Below, one piece after another: positions 1 through 8,608 of a stretch of DNA of 47,789 nucleotides (its first letter is position 1; each line of letters starts with the position of its first letter). The stretch covers positions 1-47,789 of the forward strand of contig QOOS01000010.1 in the NCBI GenBank assembly GCA_003331425.1, read 5' to 3'. The notes under the pieces are model-generated. The model was not told the origin of the DNA. It saw only the letters and a program-made list of their open reading frames with translations, and made no database searches. Both the position numbers and the translations under genes were made by a program. The DNA is from Candidatus Nitrosopumilus sp. Its GTDB lineage: Archaea; Thermoproteota; Nitrososphaeria; Nitrososphaerales; Nitrosopumilaceae.

Positions 1-430
1 GTTTAGAAGTGACTGCCTCTAAATCTACAATAATATTATCAGATTCAGATTGATCTTCAAATTCTACAGCAAATGCTTGAGATGAATAGTAAACATCTCT
101 TAAAGTAGATGATTTTTTTTCATTAGTTAACCTATTTGCAAAAAATGCTAACCACATTAATTGTGTAAATGATCTTAGTTGAGCGGAATTTCGAGAGCTT
201 CTCAAAGCAGCGTTATTTCCTAAAATGTATTGTCTAAGTTTTTTATCATATACAATATTGCTTACAGATCTACTAGGAATAGAGAATTTTGGAAATTGTC
301 CATTATCTAAATCATCATAAATTTTTGCACCATGACTTTTTAGCATTTCAAGAATATTCTTTTGTTTATCATCAGCTTTTTTACTTCGAGCTTTAATCTT
401 ACTTTCTTTTTGTTTTTTACTTGTTGCCAA
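1..430 (-). CDS. top6A: DNA topoisomerase VI subunit A, N-terminal part (cut by window edge)
   Basis: This is the start of the Spo11-like catalytic subunit of topoisomerase VI, which with Top6B makes transient double-strand breaks to pass DNA. Only about 143 residues lie in the window; the C-terminal Toprim region is beyond position 1. The visible part is a Lys-rich N-terminus followed by the winged-helix/CAP region with the motif STLRDVYYSSQ (about residues 108-118), whose tyrosine (Y114 or Y115) would attack DNA. I chose the TTG at 430 because it overlaps the end of top6B by 14 bp and gives the expected spacing to the tyrosine motif. It is the last visible gene of the leftward RIO1-KH-top6B-top6A operon. 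Confidence 0.9.
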   Translation of the reverse strand, partial: MATSKKQKESKIKARSKKADDKQKNILEMLKSHGAKIYDDLDNGQFPKFSIPSRSVSNIVYDKKLRQYILGNNAALRSSRNSAQLRSFTQLMWLAFFANRLTNEKKSSTLRDVYYSSQAFAVEFEDQSESDNIIVDLEAVTSK

Positions 431-2291
431 TTTCTTTTTCCTCCTTTACAGCTTTTTTATTTTCGGTTTCAATTTCAGTTTCCAACATTTTCTTATAATT
501 AGGTTCTTTTTTCTTTCCAGCTAATTCAGTACAAAATTCTGCAATCATTGGAATATATTTTGCATAAAGATTAGCTCGCTTTTTAGCTGCTTCGGCTTGA
601 CCACGTTTTGACATAAAGGAAGACAATTTTCTAGATAAAAATTGCAAAGCTAATCTTAATTCTCTCTCTATTTCTTGTCTATCAGCAACATTTTCTTTTC
701 CAGCAGTTTTGTACGGAATTCTAGTTGAACAGATGTGAGAAACAATAATGAAAGGAGGTTCGCCTTTTACTTTGTATCTTCCCCAATCAGTATCATTTAC
801 AACTTTAATCACAACATCACTTCCTTCATCATAAAGCAGTGGAATTCTGTTTGCATAACGGTAAACATGTGGCCCACCAGATTTAATATCACCACCATAA
901 GCAATTCCCATCTCAATAATGAAAGGGAATCCAGAATAAGCAGAAGCAGGACGCTGAACTACGGCTACAAAGTCAGGATTAAAAAATTTCTTTATTCCTT
1001 TTTCTAGAGGTTCTGCACCTAAAGGTGCTAAACAACTTGAATCAGGAGCCATAAAATCATCAAATTTCTGAAGTGCGTCACTCAGATTGACAAGTTCTTG
1101 GTTGGTCAGGGTTCCCATTCTTTTTTCAGGCTTTAATTTAGCAAATGATGCAAATTTAACAGCAGTTGTAGGACCTACACGCTGAAATCGTTTAGTCAAA
1201 AATGTAGTTAGCGGCTCACCCTGAACAGTATTTGTTAGTTGTTTGTAATATTGACTTTCAGGATCCATATCAACTGATTTTGATTGTGAATCACCAAAGT
1301 CCCAGTAGAATAATTTTTTGTTTGGCATATCAATATCTTCAATTCTAATTTTGTTTAATTTTTCAAAATCCATTTTTAAAAAAGACATCAAAGCAATTAC
1401 AACTCTAACTTGACGTGGAAGCGTTTTCCATTTTTTCTTAGCTTTTTCCATAATGGATGTAAAGCTTAATTTCTTTACAGACAAACCTAAATCTTTTCTA
1501 ACTTTTTCAATCATCGCATCATCAATTGTTGGAATTTCAAATTGAGATTCAACTATCATTCTTCGTATGCGTTCAACATCAATTCCATGTGGATGTGGAC
1601 GAATAATAGTTGGAGGTGGAGGAATATCTTTTACAAATCTAGGATGACTGAATTTGTTTCCTTTAGGATCATCAAAAGTTATTGATGCATAAGGAGTGAT
1701 TAAAGAAGTTTCATAAACATAATCACGAATTTTATTTCCTGCTTTAGAATAATCACCCTCTAAACAAATACTAACACTCAATCCTTTTTTTGCAACTTCT
1801 TTAGTTGTATGTTTTACAATTACAGGTTTGTTTTTTTGGATATCTAGTAAGATTTCAAATTGATTTTGAATTTTTGCATCTGAAGAGCTTTTTACTGTCA
1901 CAGGTTTGTTTGTTGTAATTTGTCCATACAAAATTGCCATAGTTGCACCAAGACCAAACATTCCTCTTGCTTGTTTTAATCCAAATTTTGAACCATACAG
2001 TACAGTTCCAAAAGCAAGTGGAATATGTTCTGCATCAATTCCAGGTCCATTATCTTTTACAGTCAAAATGTAAGGTTTAGGATCTGGTTTATCAGGCTCA
2101 ACAGCCTTAATTGTAAGATGAACATCAGGTAAAATTCCTTTTTGATCACATGCATCTAGTGCATTTTCAACAAATTCTCTAACTGCAGTGTATAATGAAC
2201 GAGTAGGATTACTAAATCCAGCTAAATCCCTATTACTATAAAAAAACTCACTAGGAGAAATTTGATTAAATTTTTCTTTAATAGAAGACAT
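417..2291 (-). CDS. top6B: DNA topoisomerase VI subunit B
   Basis: This is the ATPase subunit of topoisomerase VI, which clamps on the passed DNA segment and drives Top6A. It has a GHKL ATPase fold: EFVENALDACD (about residues 39-49, with the Mg-binding Asn43), DNGPGI (80-85) and the glycine-rich lid GMFGLGATMA (about 110-119). The H2TH and transducer regions follow, then a Lys/Glu-rich C-terminal tail. The 624-residue length is normal for archaea. The ATG overlaps the end of the KH-domain gene by 14 bp and the gene overlaps top6A, so the four genes are probably co-transcribed. Every key GHKL motif is present. Confidence 0.96.
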   Translation of the reverse strand: MSSIKEKFNQISPSEFFYSNRDLAGFSNPTRSLYTAVREFVENALDACDQKGILPDVHLTIKAVEPDKPDPKPYILTVKDNGPGIDAEHIPLAFGTVLYGSKFGLKQARGMFGLGATMAILYGQITTNKPVTVKSSSDAKIQNQFEILLDIQKNKPVIVKHTTKEVAKKGLSVSICLEGDYSKAGNKIRDYVYETSLITPYASITFDDPKGNKFSHPRFVKDIPPPPTIIRPHPHGIDVERIRRMIVESQFEIPTIDDAMIEKVRKDLGLSVKKLSFTSIMEKAKKKWKTLPRQVRVVIALMSFLKMDFEKLNKIRIEDIDMPNKKLFYWDFGDSQSKSVDMDPESQYYKQLTNTVQGEPLTTFLTKRFQRVGPTTAVKFASFAKLKPEKRMGTLTNQELVNLSDALQKFDDFMAPDSSCLAPLGAEPLEKGIKKFFNPDFVAVVQRPASAYSGFPFIIEMGIAYGGDIKSGGPHVYRYANRIPLLYDEGSDVVIKVVNDTDWGRYKVKGEPPFIIVSHICSTRIPYKTAGKENVADRQEIERELRLALQFLSRKLSSFMSKRGQAEAAKKRANLYAKYIPMIAEFCTELAGKKKEPNYKKMLETEIETENKKAVKEEKEIGNK

Positions 2292-2850
2292 CTTGATCTT
2301 CCCACAATTGCATTTTTTCTTGTTTTGTTCTTCTGTTTGCAGCTTCTAATTTGTCATAAACTGCACCATGCATACCTCCACTTGAAATAGCAGAAATTGC
2401 ATCAACTACTAATCTTAATTTACTTGCATCACCAATAATTGAAACCGTTCTACCGTAAACTGAAATGTGTGTACTAGTAAGATTTTCCATATTTTTTCTT
2501 GCTCTACCTCCTTCTCCAATGATCCTCCCTTTTATCCTTTCAACATTTGCATTAGATTTTCCAGCAAATTCTCTAAGATCAATTACATGTAATGTATTTT
2601 CACCTTCTAACAAAGTCATTGCATTTTCAGGAGAAAATCCACGTCCAATTGCGCTAACAATTTCCATTGCTTTGAATGGTTGCATTTTTTCAACATCTCC
2701 AACAGATTTTATAAAAACTTCACCGTTATCACCGTCAATATCAATTGAAACATAGCAAGATTTTTCAATTGAAGATTTAACATTTCCAGATTTTCCAATC
2801 AAAGCACCTATCCTATCATTAGGTATACGAATTAATTTTTCAAAGCTCAT
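2278..2850 (-). CDS. Two-KH-domain RNA-binding protein (archaeal Pno1/Krr1-like)
   Basis: A 190-residue RNA-binding protein with two KH modules. KH1 spans about residues 4-48 with the GxxG loop in IGALIGKSG; KH2 spans about 105-142 with GRIIGEGGRARK and a closing GRTVSIIGD strand. This is the architecture of archaeal homologues of eukaryotic Pno1/Dim2 (Krr1 family), which act with RIO kinases and Nob1 in small-subunit rRNA maturation. It overlaps the RIO1 gene by 11 bp and top6B by 14 bp, so translational coupling is likely. The RIO1 neighbour agrees with a role in 30S assembly; the exact orthology is inferred. Confidence 0.9.
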   Translation of the reverse strand: MSFEKLIRIPNDRIGALIGKSGNVKSSIEKSCYVSIDIDGDNGEVFIKSVGDVEKMQPFKAMEIVSAIGRGFSPENAMTLLEGENTLHVIDLREFAGKSNANVERIKGRIIGEGGRARKNMENLTSTHISVYGRTVSIIGDASKLRLVVDAISAISSGGMHGAVYDKLEAANRRTKQEKMQLWEDQDVFY

Positions 2851-3625
2851 TTACAATTTCCTCAAATACATCAACAGGATCCTCAATGTTCATTCCTCTT
2901 TTCTTAAAGAATCTTGTAATGTTATTAATGTCTCTTTTAAGAAATTCTTTTGAATTAGGATGTCTTAGATCTACAGCAGAACCTAAATCAAATACCACTA
3001 ACCCATCATCAGTTTTAAAAATATTATATTCTGAAAAATCACCATGAACTAACTTTGCTTTATGATATAGATCTTTGATTAAAGAAATTGCTTGCTCATA
3101 ATCACTTTGTTCCACATTTGATGTTAGTAAAGCCCTACAAGGTGCTCCATTTACACCCACAAAATCCATTGCTAGTACATTATTTGTTAGATAAAGAGGT
3201 CTAGGTACAGGAATTCCAGCCTCATAACATTGAGTCAGATTTCGATATTCTTTTTTTGCCCACAAATAGACTAAATTTTTAGTACCTTTTTTGACATGTC
3301 TAAATCTAGGATCCCCTGTAAGATAGGGTTCACGTTTTTTAAAATTAGATGTACTAACCAAGTAAATTTTCAAGGCAACATTAGTATCATCATCAGTAAC
3401 ACCCCAAAAAACAACAGATTCTTTTCCTGCACTGACAGAACCATTAACATATGCAATTACATGGTCTGTAATCATTTTGTATAATGTCATAACTGTAGGT
3501 TTATCTAAAACTTCATTGACAACTTTACCTTTCTTAAATCCGTCATCAAGTTCTCTTCGTTTAGATTTTGAAATTAATTTATCATCAATTTTAGATTCTA
3601 ATTTTCTACTAATAGTATCAGTCAA
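2840..3625 (-). CDS. rio1: RIO1-type serine protein kinase
   Basis: An atypical kinase/ATPase of 261 residues involved in maturation of the small ribosomal subunit. Visible motifs are the P-loop-like GSVSAGKESVVF (62-73), the ATP lysine in VALKIY (K86), the catalytic loop HGDFSEYN (194-201) and the metal-binding Asp in VFDLGSAVD (D213). STxGKE-type spacing of the P-loop fits RIO1 rather than RIO2, and no N-terminal RIO2 winged helix is seen. The start is a TTG at 3625; a TATA-like element at 3647-3654 lies about 25 nt upstream, giving a leaderless message that probably covers RIO1, KH, top6B and top6A. Confidence 0.93.
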   Translation of the reverse strand: MTDTISRKLESKIDDKLISKSKRRELDDGFKKGKVVNEVLDKPTVMTLYKMITDHVIAYVNGSVSAGKESVVFWGVTDDDTNVALKIYLVSTSNFKKREPYLTGDPRFRHVKKGTKNLVYLWAKKEYRNLTQCYEAGIPVPRPLYLTNNVLAMDFVGVNGAPCRALLTSNVEQSDYEQAISLIKDLYHKAKLVHGDFSEYNIFKTDDGLVVFDLGSAVDLRHPNSKEFLKRDINNITRFFKKRGMNIEDPVDVFEEIVNEL

Positions 3626-3645
3626 TAGTTATTATTTCCCATACT

Positions 3646-3656
3646 AGATAAAAGAG
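3646..3656 (-). promoter_or_regulatory. TATA box of the RIO1-KH-top6BA operon
   Basis: Read on the minus strand this is CTCTTTTATCT, centred about 25 nt before the TTG start at 3625. In archaea that spacing matches transcription starting at the start codon. The gap between DUF424 and RIO1 (3626-3706) holds nothing else, so the RIO1 group may have its own promoter separate from aIF2-beta/DUF424. Confidence 0.5.
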
Positions 3657-3706
3657 ATTGCTTTTTAATTAAAATATTAAAAATAGTTAAATTGTAAAAA
3701 TCCATA

Positions 3707-4003
3707 TCAACTATTGAATATAATTAAAAATGGAATATCAGAAATAACTTTAACACCATCTTTAGAACCAATTCCAAGATCAATAGCTAAAGAAATTGTT
3801 TCTTTACCAACTAGATTCATGATGGAAGCAGATTTTAAAAATGAGGTAGCTTCATCTTTGTCTACTATTTGTTTACCATAATAGCTTTCACTAATGTGAA
3901 TTTTTAATTCACCATCAATAACATCTTTTCCTATTAATTCAGCATCACACATATTGACCATTATGTTTTTTTGGTAATCAGAAATTCTTACTGAAAATTG
4001 CAT
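3707..4003 (-). CDS. DUF424 family protein
   Basis: A 98-residue protein of the archaeal DUF424 family, of unknown biochemical function. The family-like features are the early segment ISDYQKNIMVNMCDAELIGK and the following ISESYYGKQIVD, which match the conserved CDxELxGK and (F/Y)YGG-type patterns of the family. Its ATG overlaps the TAA of the aIF2-beta gene by one base (TAATG), so the two are surely translated from one message. Archaeal DUF424 genes are commonly found beside translation-initiation genes, which suggests a role linked to the ribosome; that role is inferred from context only. Confidence 0.82.
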   Translation of the reverse strand: MQFSVRISDYQKNIMVNMCDAELIGKDVIDGELKIHISESYYGKQIVDKDEATSFLKSASIMNLVGKETISLAIDLGIGSKDGVKVISDIPFLIIFNS

Positions 4004-4425
4004 TACGCATATTTACCTTTCAAAGTAGATTTTGCACCACATGCTTCACAAATTAAAAATGAAATACGATTTTCTTTGACAATTTTTGAGTCAGGACTTT
4101 TGCATGTTGGACATTCAACATAGTCTTTAACATAAATTTGAAATAATCTTGTAAAATCATCTGGAGCTCTACGTCCAACAAACATTGCTTTATCACCTAA
4201 TCTTTCTGCTGGAACAGCAAATTCTTTTGATAAGTATTGAAGTACCTTATCAGGTTCTCTTCGTAAAACTTTTGGAAATTCAGAAAAATTACGCAAGAAT
4301 GTTTTTTGTCCTTCCCACATCACATCTACAACAGGTAATTCAAATCTAGTAGAAGATTTTTCAGTTGAATCACCTAATTTGCCCTCAATACGTTTAAGCA
4401 ATTTTTCATAGTCAGATTTAGTCAT
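4003..4425 (-). CDS. Translation initiation factor aIF2 subunit beta
   Basis: The beta subunit of the heterotrimeric aIF2 that brings Met-tRNAi to the ribosome. The protein has an N-terminal helix, a central alpha/beta domain containing RREPDKVLQYLSKEF and RLGDKAMFVGRR, and a C-terminal zinc ribbon with C105-x2-C108 and C126-x2-C129 (CPTC and CEAC). The length of 140 residues is typical for the archaeal protein. The start is the ATG at 4425, with an AT-rich TATA-like stretch near 4450-4458. It is the first gene of the aIF2-beta/DUF424 pair. Confidence 0.96.
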   Translation of the reverse strand: MTKSDYEKLLKRIEGKLGDSTEKSSTRFELPVVDVMWEGQKTFLRNFSEFPKVLRREPDKVLQYLSKEFAVPAERLGDKAMFVGRRAPDDFTRLFQIYVKDYVECPTCKSPDSKIVKENRISFLICEACGAKSTLKGKYA

Positions 4426-4491
4426 AAAAAAACGTGGAGAGTATTCCCTATATTGTTTTTGAAAAAGTGGAATCGAGTAAACTAATGTTCT

Positions 4492-4644
4492 CTATTCTTT
4501 TGGCATTGCGCCAATACGGAATACATTTGTTCCACAAGTTGGACATGTGCCTTTTACAGCTGGACGTCCATTCTTTAACTTGACCTCTTTTGGATCTTTG
4601 ATATCCGTTTTTGCTCTACATTTTACACAATATGCTTGAACCAT
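4492..4644 (-). CDS. Small zinc-ribbon protein (DUF5679-like)
   Basis: A 50-residue protein with two CxxC knuckles, YCVKC near the N-terminus and CPTCG near residue 34, separated by a Lys-rich loop containing KNGRPAVKGTC. This is the pattern of the DUF5679 family of small archaeal/bacterial zinc ribbons. I use the ATG at 4644 (MVQAYCVKC) rather than a possible upstream start at 4707, because the family begins just before the first Cys and the upstream 21 residues look like untranslated promoter DNA. The molecular role is unknown; nucleic-acid binding is plausible. Confidence 0.78.
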   Translation of the reverse strand: MVQAYCVKCRAKTDIKDPKEVKLKNGRPAVKGTCPTCGTNVFRIGAMPKE

Positions 4645-4897
4645 TATGAAATTAAACAAAGTTTGGAAGTATTTAGGCAGAGGCTGTGAAATATTTTTCA
4701 CTATCAAACTAGATGTACGTAGTTTTATTTAGGCACTAAAAATTATCAAATCCAAAAAATTTTGTAAAAATATACATTTTATTATAAAAAAAGCAATTAT
4801 TATCAATTAAAAGTATAGTTTTTTCAAAATATAATTAATTTAGTCATAATTTGAGAAAAATTATCAATTATAAACTAGGTTGTGGTAAGAAGAGAAA

Positions 4898-5395
4898 ATG
4901 GCATCAAAAAAAGGAATTGTGGTAACTGTGATAATTTTGGCTGCAATTACTGGTGCCAGTTTTTCACTATGGTTAATTGAACCTGAAAATGAGACAACAT
5001 TGGTCGTCACAGATTATCAAAATTATCTTGACGGAGTAGAAAATATTCACGAGGTACTACAAGAGTCAATTGATATCGAATATCAAAATCTTCGTGATGG
5101 TAAAATTTCACCAGAAGACTACATTACAGTTACTGAAATAACATCATCACAAGTAACTACACAGATAAGTGAATTCATTACTTCAAAACCATCAGAACAA
5201 TGGCAAGAAAGTTACATCAATTACATGGAAGCAATGAAGAAATTTAATGAATATATTCTAGAAACTAAAGTATTAGCCAATCAAATACAAAATACAAGTC
5301 CAAATGAACAGATTTCACAAACATTAGAGAAAATAGAATCAATAAAAGCAGAATCTATGCAGTACATCAAAAAATCAAATGAATTAAGACCATAG
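4898..5395 (+). CDS. Membrane-anchored or secreted protein of unknown function
   Basis: I do not recognise this 165-residue protein. Residues about 6-25 form one hydrophobic segment after MASKKG, which looks like an uncleaved anchor or signal peptide. The rest is hydrophilic and helix-rich, with regular heptad-like spacing (for example EKIESIKAESMQYIKKSNE near the end), suggesting an extracytoplasmic helical bundle or coiled coil. No Cys or clear catalytic motif is visible. The start is supported by a TATA-like element around 4867-4880, about 25 nt upstream. It stands between divergent DUF5679 and the DUF373 membrane gene. Confidence 0.72.
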   Translation: MASKKGIVVTVIILAAITGASFSLWLIEPENETTLVVTDYQNYLDGVENIHEVLQESIDIEYQNLRDGKISPEDYITVTEITSSQVTTQISEFITSKPSEQWQESYINYMEAMKKFNEYILETKVLANQIQNTSPNEQISQTLEKIESIKAESMQYIKKSNELRP

Positions 5396-5465
5396 GCTCA
5401 AAACCGAATTTTACTAATCAGAAGAGTTGGAAATCATTAAAAACTAATTCCATCTAAATAGGATT

Positions 5466-6605
5466 ATGTCACAAAGGTCTTCTAAAGTACAAAAAGATAT
5501 CAAAAAATCAACAGCTAACAAATTAGTGGTAATTTGTGTCGATAGAGACGATGATGTAGGTGAAAAAACAGGAATCAGTACTCCAGTAATAGGAAGGGAT
5601 GCATGCATAGAAGCAGCACAAAGATTAGCATTAGAAGATCCGGAGGATGCTGATTCTAATTCAATTTTTGCTGCAATTAAGACTTATGAAGATTTGATAA
5701 GTAAAGGCTACCAAGTTGAAGTGGCCACCATTACAGGGGTTAAAGATAGAGGAGTACAAGCAGATGAAAAAATATTACGAGAAGCAAAAATAATTCTAGA
5801 AAAATTTGATGCAAACGGTGCAGTAATTGTTTCAGATGGAGAAGATGATGAAAGTGTAATTCCAGTTATTCAAAATGTGTTACCAGTTGTTTCAGTACAA
5901 AGAGTAGTAATGAAAGTCAGTAGAAGTGTAGAGTATTCTTATGCAGTTTTTGGAAAATATCTAAAAATGATTGCTTATGATACAAAATATTCAAAATTCT
6001 TTTTGGGAGTTCCAGGAATTCTCTTGTTAATTGGAGGAATTGGAACTGTTTTTGGATATACTGCAGAAATTTTTGCAGTACTTGTAAGTATTCTAGGTGG
6101 AGCATTTTTAATCAGAGCATTTGACATAGATAGAGCTTGGTCAAGTTGGTCAAAACCTACACCGACAGGTTTTATCAGAATGTTTACAATGGTTACAGGA
6201 GTATTATTGATTTTATCATCAGTGCCAGCGGGAATTAGTACAATTGATCCTCAAGTAATTGAAGAAAATGGCGGAGTAATTGAAAGTATGTCAAATCAAA
6301 TTGTTATTGGACAATTTGTAGCAGGTTCATTACCAATTTTATGGATTGGTTTAGGAGCAATTTTTGCCGGTACGTTACTTAGTAATTGGATTGGAGGAAT
6401 TCCAAGACAAATTAGTGATATTCTAAGAATTATTGTTTTGATTTCATTATATCCAATAATTGCTCAATTTACCAATATCATGATATTTGATGAAAGTTCA
6501 TTCACATTAATTCCACCATTATTAGGAGGATTAGCAGTAACATTAGTTTCAGCTACAATTCTGTTTAAAAAATATAGAAAACAAAAAGATCAAGAAATGG
6601 TATGA
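5466..6605 (+). CDS. DUF373 family integral membrane protein
   Basis: A 379-residue protein of the archaeal DUF373 family. The N-terminal soluble half (about 1-170) begins LVVICVDRDDDVGEKTG, a conserved family start that resembles a nucleotide- or metal-binding strand-loop with four acidic residues, and includes VIVSDGEDDESVIPVI. The C-terminal half has about six hydrophobic membrane segments, ending in a short Lys-rich cytoplasmic tail. The function is unknown. It is followed by a hairpin with a T-run (6607-6636) and then by the cis-prenyltransferase, so the two could be linked to lipid or envelope biology, but this is speculative. Confidence 0.88.
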   Translation: MSQRSSKVQKDIKKSTANKLVVICVDRDDDVGEKTGISTPVIGRDACIEAAQRLALEDPEDADSNSIFAAIKTYEDLISKGYQVEVATITGVKDRGVQADEKILREAKIILEKFDANGAVIVSDGEDDESVIPVIQNVLPVVSVQRVVMKVSRSVEYSYAVFGKYLKMIAYDTKYSKFFLGVPGILLLIGGIGTVFGYTAEIFAVLVSILGGAFLIRAFDIDRAWSSWSKPTPTGFIRMFTMVTGVLLILSSVPAGISTIDPQVIEENGGVIESMSNQIVIGQFVAGSLPILWIGLGAIFAGTLLSNWIGGIPRQISDILRIIVLISLYPIIAQFTNIMIFDESSFTLIPPLLGGLAVTLVSATILFKKYRKQKDQEMV

Positions 6606-6606
6606 G

Positions 6607-6636
6607 ATCAAATAATTGATTTTTATTTGATTTTTT
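6607..6636 (+). terminator. Hairpin plus T-run after the DUF373 gene
   Basis: An 8-bp perfect inverted repeat (ATCAAATA at 6607-6614 and TATTTGAT at 6624-6631) is followed at once by five T residues. It sits two bases after the DUF373 stop codon. Archaeal polymerase stops mainly on T-runs, so this is a reasonable terminator, although the AT-rich stem is weak. Confidence 0.4.
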
Positions 6637-6680
6637 AAAAAAACACTGATATCATCAGATAACCATCAATTTTCAGGGAA

Positions 6681-7472
6681 ATGAGTAAAGTAAAAGACAT
6701 TGTTTTGCAATTATCCGGATTATACAAAATATATGGAAAAAAACTAGAAAATGAAATTAAAACAGGAGATATTCCCAATCACATTGCATTAATTTTGGAT
6801 GGGAATAGACGATGGGCAAAACGACATTTAGAAATTAATAAAAAAGGACATTGGAAGGGTGCAGATGCAGTTGAGAATTTACTTGATTGGTGTGAGGAAT
6901 TCAATATCAAAATTGTCACACTTTATGCATTGTCAGCAGAGAATTTAGAAAGAAAAGATAGTGAATTAGATGATCTCTATGAGTTAATCAGAATGAGATT
7001 AGAAAAATTATACAACGATCCTAGGATACACAGATGTAAAATGAGAGTTAAAGCAATTGGAAGAATAGAATTACTTCCAGAATCAATTAAAGAAGTTTTA
7101 ACTAGGTTAGATAATGTAACAAAAAATTATGATAATCATTTTCTAAATATTGCATTAGCTTATGGGGGCCAGTATGAATTAGTTGATGCAGTAAAAAAAA
7201 TTGGAGAGAAAATTAAAGATGGTGATTTGGAAATAGATGAGATCACAAAAAAAGAGATTGAATCAAATCTATATACTTCACATTTACCACAATCATCACC
7301 GGATATGATTTTACGCACATCAGGTGAAAAAAGATTAAGTGGATTTTTGATGTGGCAAAGTGCATATAGTGAGTTAGTTTTCATGGATATTTTTTGGCCA
7401 GAATTCAGAAAGATTGATTTAATGAGAGCGATAAGAACATTTCAAGAAAGGAAAAGGAGATTGGGAAAATGA
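6681..7472 (+). CDS. uppS: cis-Prenyltransferase (polyprenyl/undecaprenyl diphosphate synthase)
   Basis: This enzyme condenses isopentenyl diphosphate units in cis to make the long polyprenyl carrier for glycans. It carries the family signature HIALILDGNRRWAKRH (34-49, catalytic Asp40), the later LNIALAYGGQYELVDA segment, and near the C-terminus the RTSGEKRLSGF and YSELVFMDIFWPE motifs that bind IPP diphosphate. The 263-residue length is normal. An AGGGAA stretch precedes the ATG by a few bases. The stop overlaps the Nudix start by four bases (ATGA), so the pair is an operon. Confidence 0.95.
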   Translation: MSKVKDIVLQLSGLYKIYGKKLENEIKTGDIPNHIALILDGNRRWAKRHLEINKKGHWKGADAVENLLDWCEEFNIKIVTLYALSAENLERKDSELDDLYELIRMRLEKLYNDPRIHRCKMRVKAIGRIELLPESIKEVLTRLDNVTKNYDNHFLNIALAYGGQYELVDAVKKIGEKIKDGDLEIDEITKKEIESNLYTSHLPQSSPDMILRTSGEKRLSGFLMWQSAYSELVFMDIFWPEFRKIDLMRAIRTFQERKRRLGK

Positions 7473-7888
7473 TTGAAGAGACATCTGCAGGAATTGTGTT
7501 ATTTAGAAAAGAGGAATCAAAAATTCTATTTCTATTACTACATTATCCATCTGGTCATTGGGATTTTGTAAAAGGGAAAATGGAACAAGGAGAATCAACA
7601 CATCAAACTGCAGTTAGAGAAACAAAAGAAGAAACAGGAATAACAGACATTACATTTGTAGAAAATTTTGAAGAATGGATTGAATATAATTTCAAATATC
7701 AAGGAGAATTAGTTCAGAAAAAAGTAGTATTCTTTTTAGCAGAAACTAAAACTGAAGAAATAAAAATTTCACATGAACATAGTGGTTATACATGGATGGA
7801 TTATAATTCATCAATGGAAAAGACAACATTTGATAATGCAAAGACAGTTCTTACCAAAGCTCAAAAATTGTTATCAAATACTTTGTGA
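7469..7888 (+). CDS. Nudix hydrolase (diadenosine tetraphosphatase-like)
   Basis: A 139-residue Nudix enzyme. The Nudix box runs from G36 to about residue 58 and keeps the Gx5Ex7REUxEExGU pattern (GKMEQGE followed by RETKEETGI). The preceding WDFVKGKMEQGES and the early AGIVLFR strand are typical of bis(5'-nucleosyl)-tetraphosphatase-like Nudix proteins, so Ap4A or a related dinucleotide is a likely substrate; the substrate cannot be proven from sequence. It overlaps uppS by four bases and converges with pyrF, whose 3' end overlaps its own 3' end by 15 bp. Confidence 0.88.
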   Translation: MIEETSAGIVLFRKEESKILFLLLHYPSGHWDFVKGKMEQGESTHQTAVRETKEETGITDITFVENFEEWIEYNFKYQGELVQKKVVFFLAETKTEEIKISHEHSGYTWMDYNSSMEKTTFDNAKTVLTKAQKLLSNTL

Positions 7889-8608
7889 TTGTAATTCTTT
7901 TGCAACGGTAATAGGATTCTTTGCATTCAAAATAGTTCTGCCCACAATAAGATAATCTGTACCAGAAGAAATCACTTCTGATGCATTTCCACCCTGAGTT
8001 CCAACTCCAGGGGAAAATATACTTAAATTTTTTCCTGCTTGTTTTGAACAATATTGTATAATTTTTGGAAATGTAGCACCAACTACAATTCCATCTACTT
8101 TTGCAGTTAATGCCCAATTTAGAAATAATTGGTATAATTGTTGTTTTTTACCTAGTTTAATTTCCATATCATATGATAATCTAGCCTCAGGTGCACTCAT
8201 GTGACATAAAGTAATCACACCGTTTTTTTCTTTATGAGATGATTTTACCAAATTCTTTAAGCTATCTAATCCCATGATAGGATTCGCAATAACAGCATCA
8301 AATCCCAAATTCCATAAATGTTCAGTTGTTACACGATTAGTATTTCCAATATCATTTAATTTGATATCTGCAATTGTTTGTAAGCCATAATCATGTGCCG
8401 TTTTATTGATCTTAATAATTTCTTTAGAACTTAGAGGTAATAATAAATGAAAATTTAATTTAATTGCACAAAGATACGGATTAAGTTTTTTAATATTTTG
8501 AATAGTTTTGCTCTGTAAATTTTTTTCTGAAGAATTGTAATCATTTGCAAGAATTACCTTGCCATTACTTTTTGAGATCTGTGAAAGTCTAGTTTTGAAG
8601 GTGGCCAT
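7874..8608 (-). CDS. pyrF: Orotidine 5'-phosphate decarboxylase
   Basis: Catalyses the last step of UMP synthesis. The active-site tetrad is visible: K50 in CAIKLNF and DxKxxD at 81-86 (DIKLND). The C-terminal phosphate-binding loops GVGTQGG and DYLIVGRTI are also present. At 244 residues it is normal for the family. The start at 8608 (MATFKTRLSQ) overlaps the end of the upstream unknown gene by 20 bp, so the two are probably co-transcribed from a promoter before 9275. Its 3' end overlaps the convergent Nudix gene. Confidence 0.94.
   Translation of the reverse strand: MATFKTRLSQISKSNGKVILANDYNSSEKNLQSKTIQNIKKLNPYLCAIKLNFHLLLPLSSKEIIKINKTAHDYGLQTIADIKLNDIGNTNRVTTEHLWNLGFDAVIANPIMGLDSLKNLVKSSHKEKNGVITLCHMSAPEARLSYDMEIKLGKKQQLYQLFLNWALTAKVDGIVVGATFPKIIQYCSKQAGKNLSIFSPGVGTQGGNASEVISSGTDYLIVGRTILNAKNPITVAKELQSQSI

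Noticed and set aside
735-1007. Plus-strand frame opposite top6B
   Set aside because: It is wholly antisense to a well-conserved gene and gives no sensible protein.
7851-8117. Minus-strand frame overlapping the Nudix and pyrF ends
   Set aside because: Its product is a Cys/Trp-rich out-of-frame reading of pyrF.
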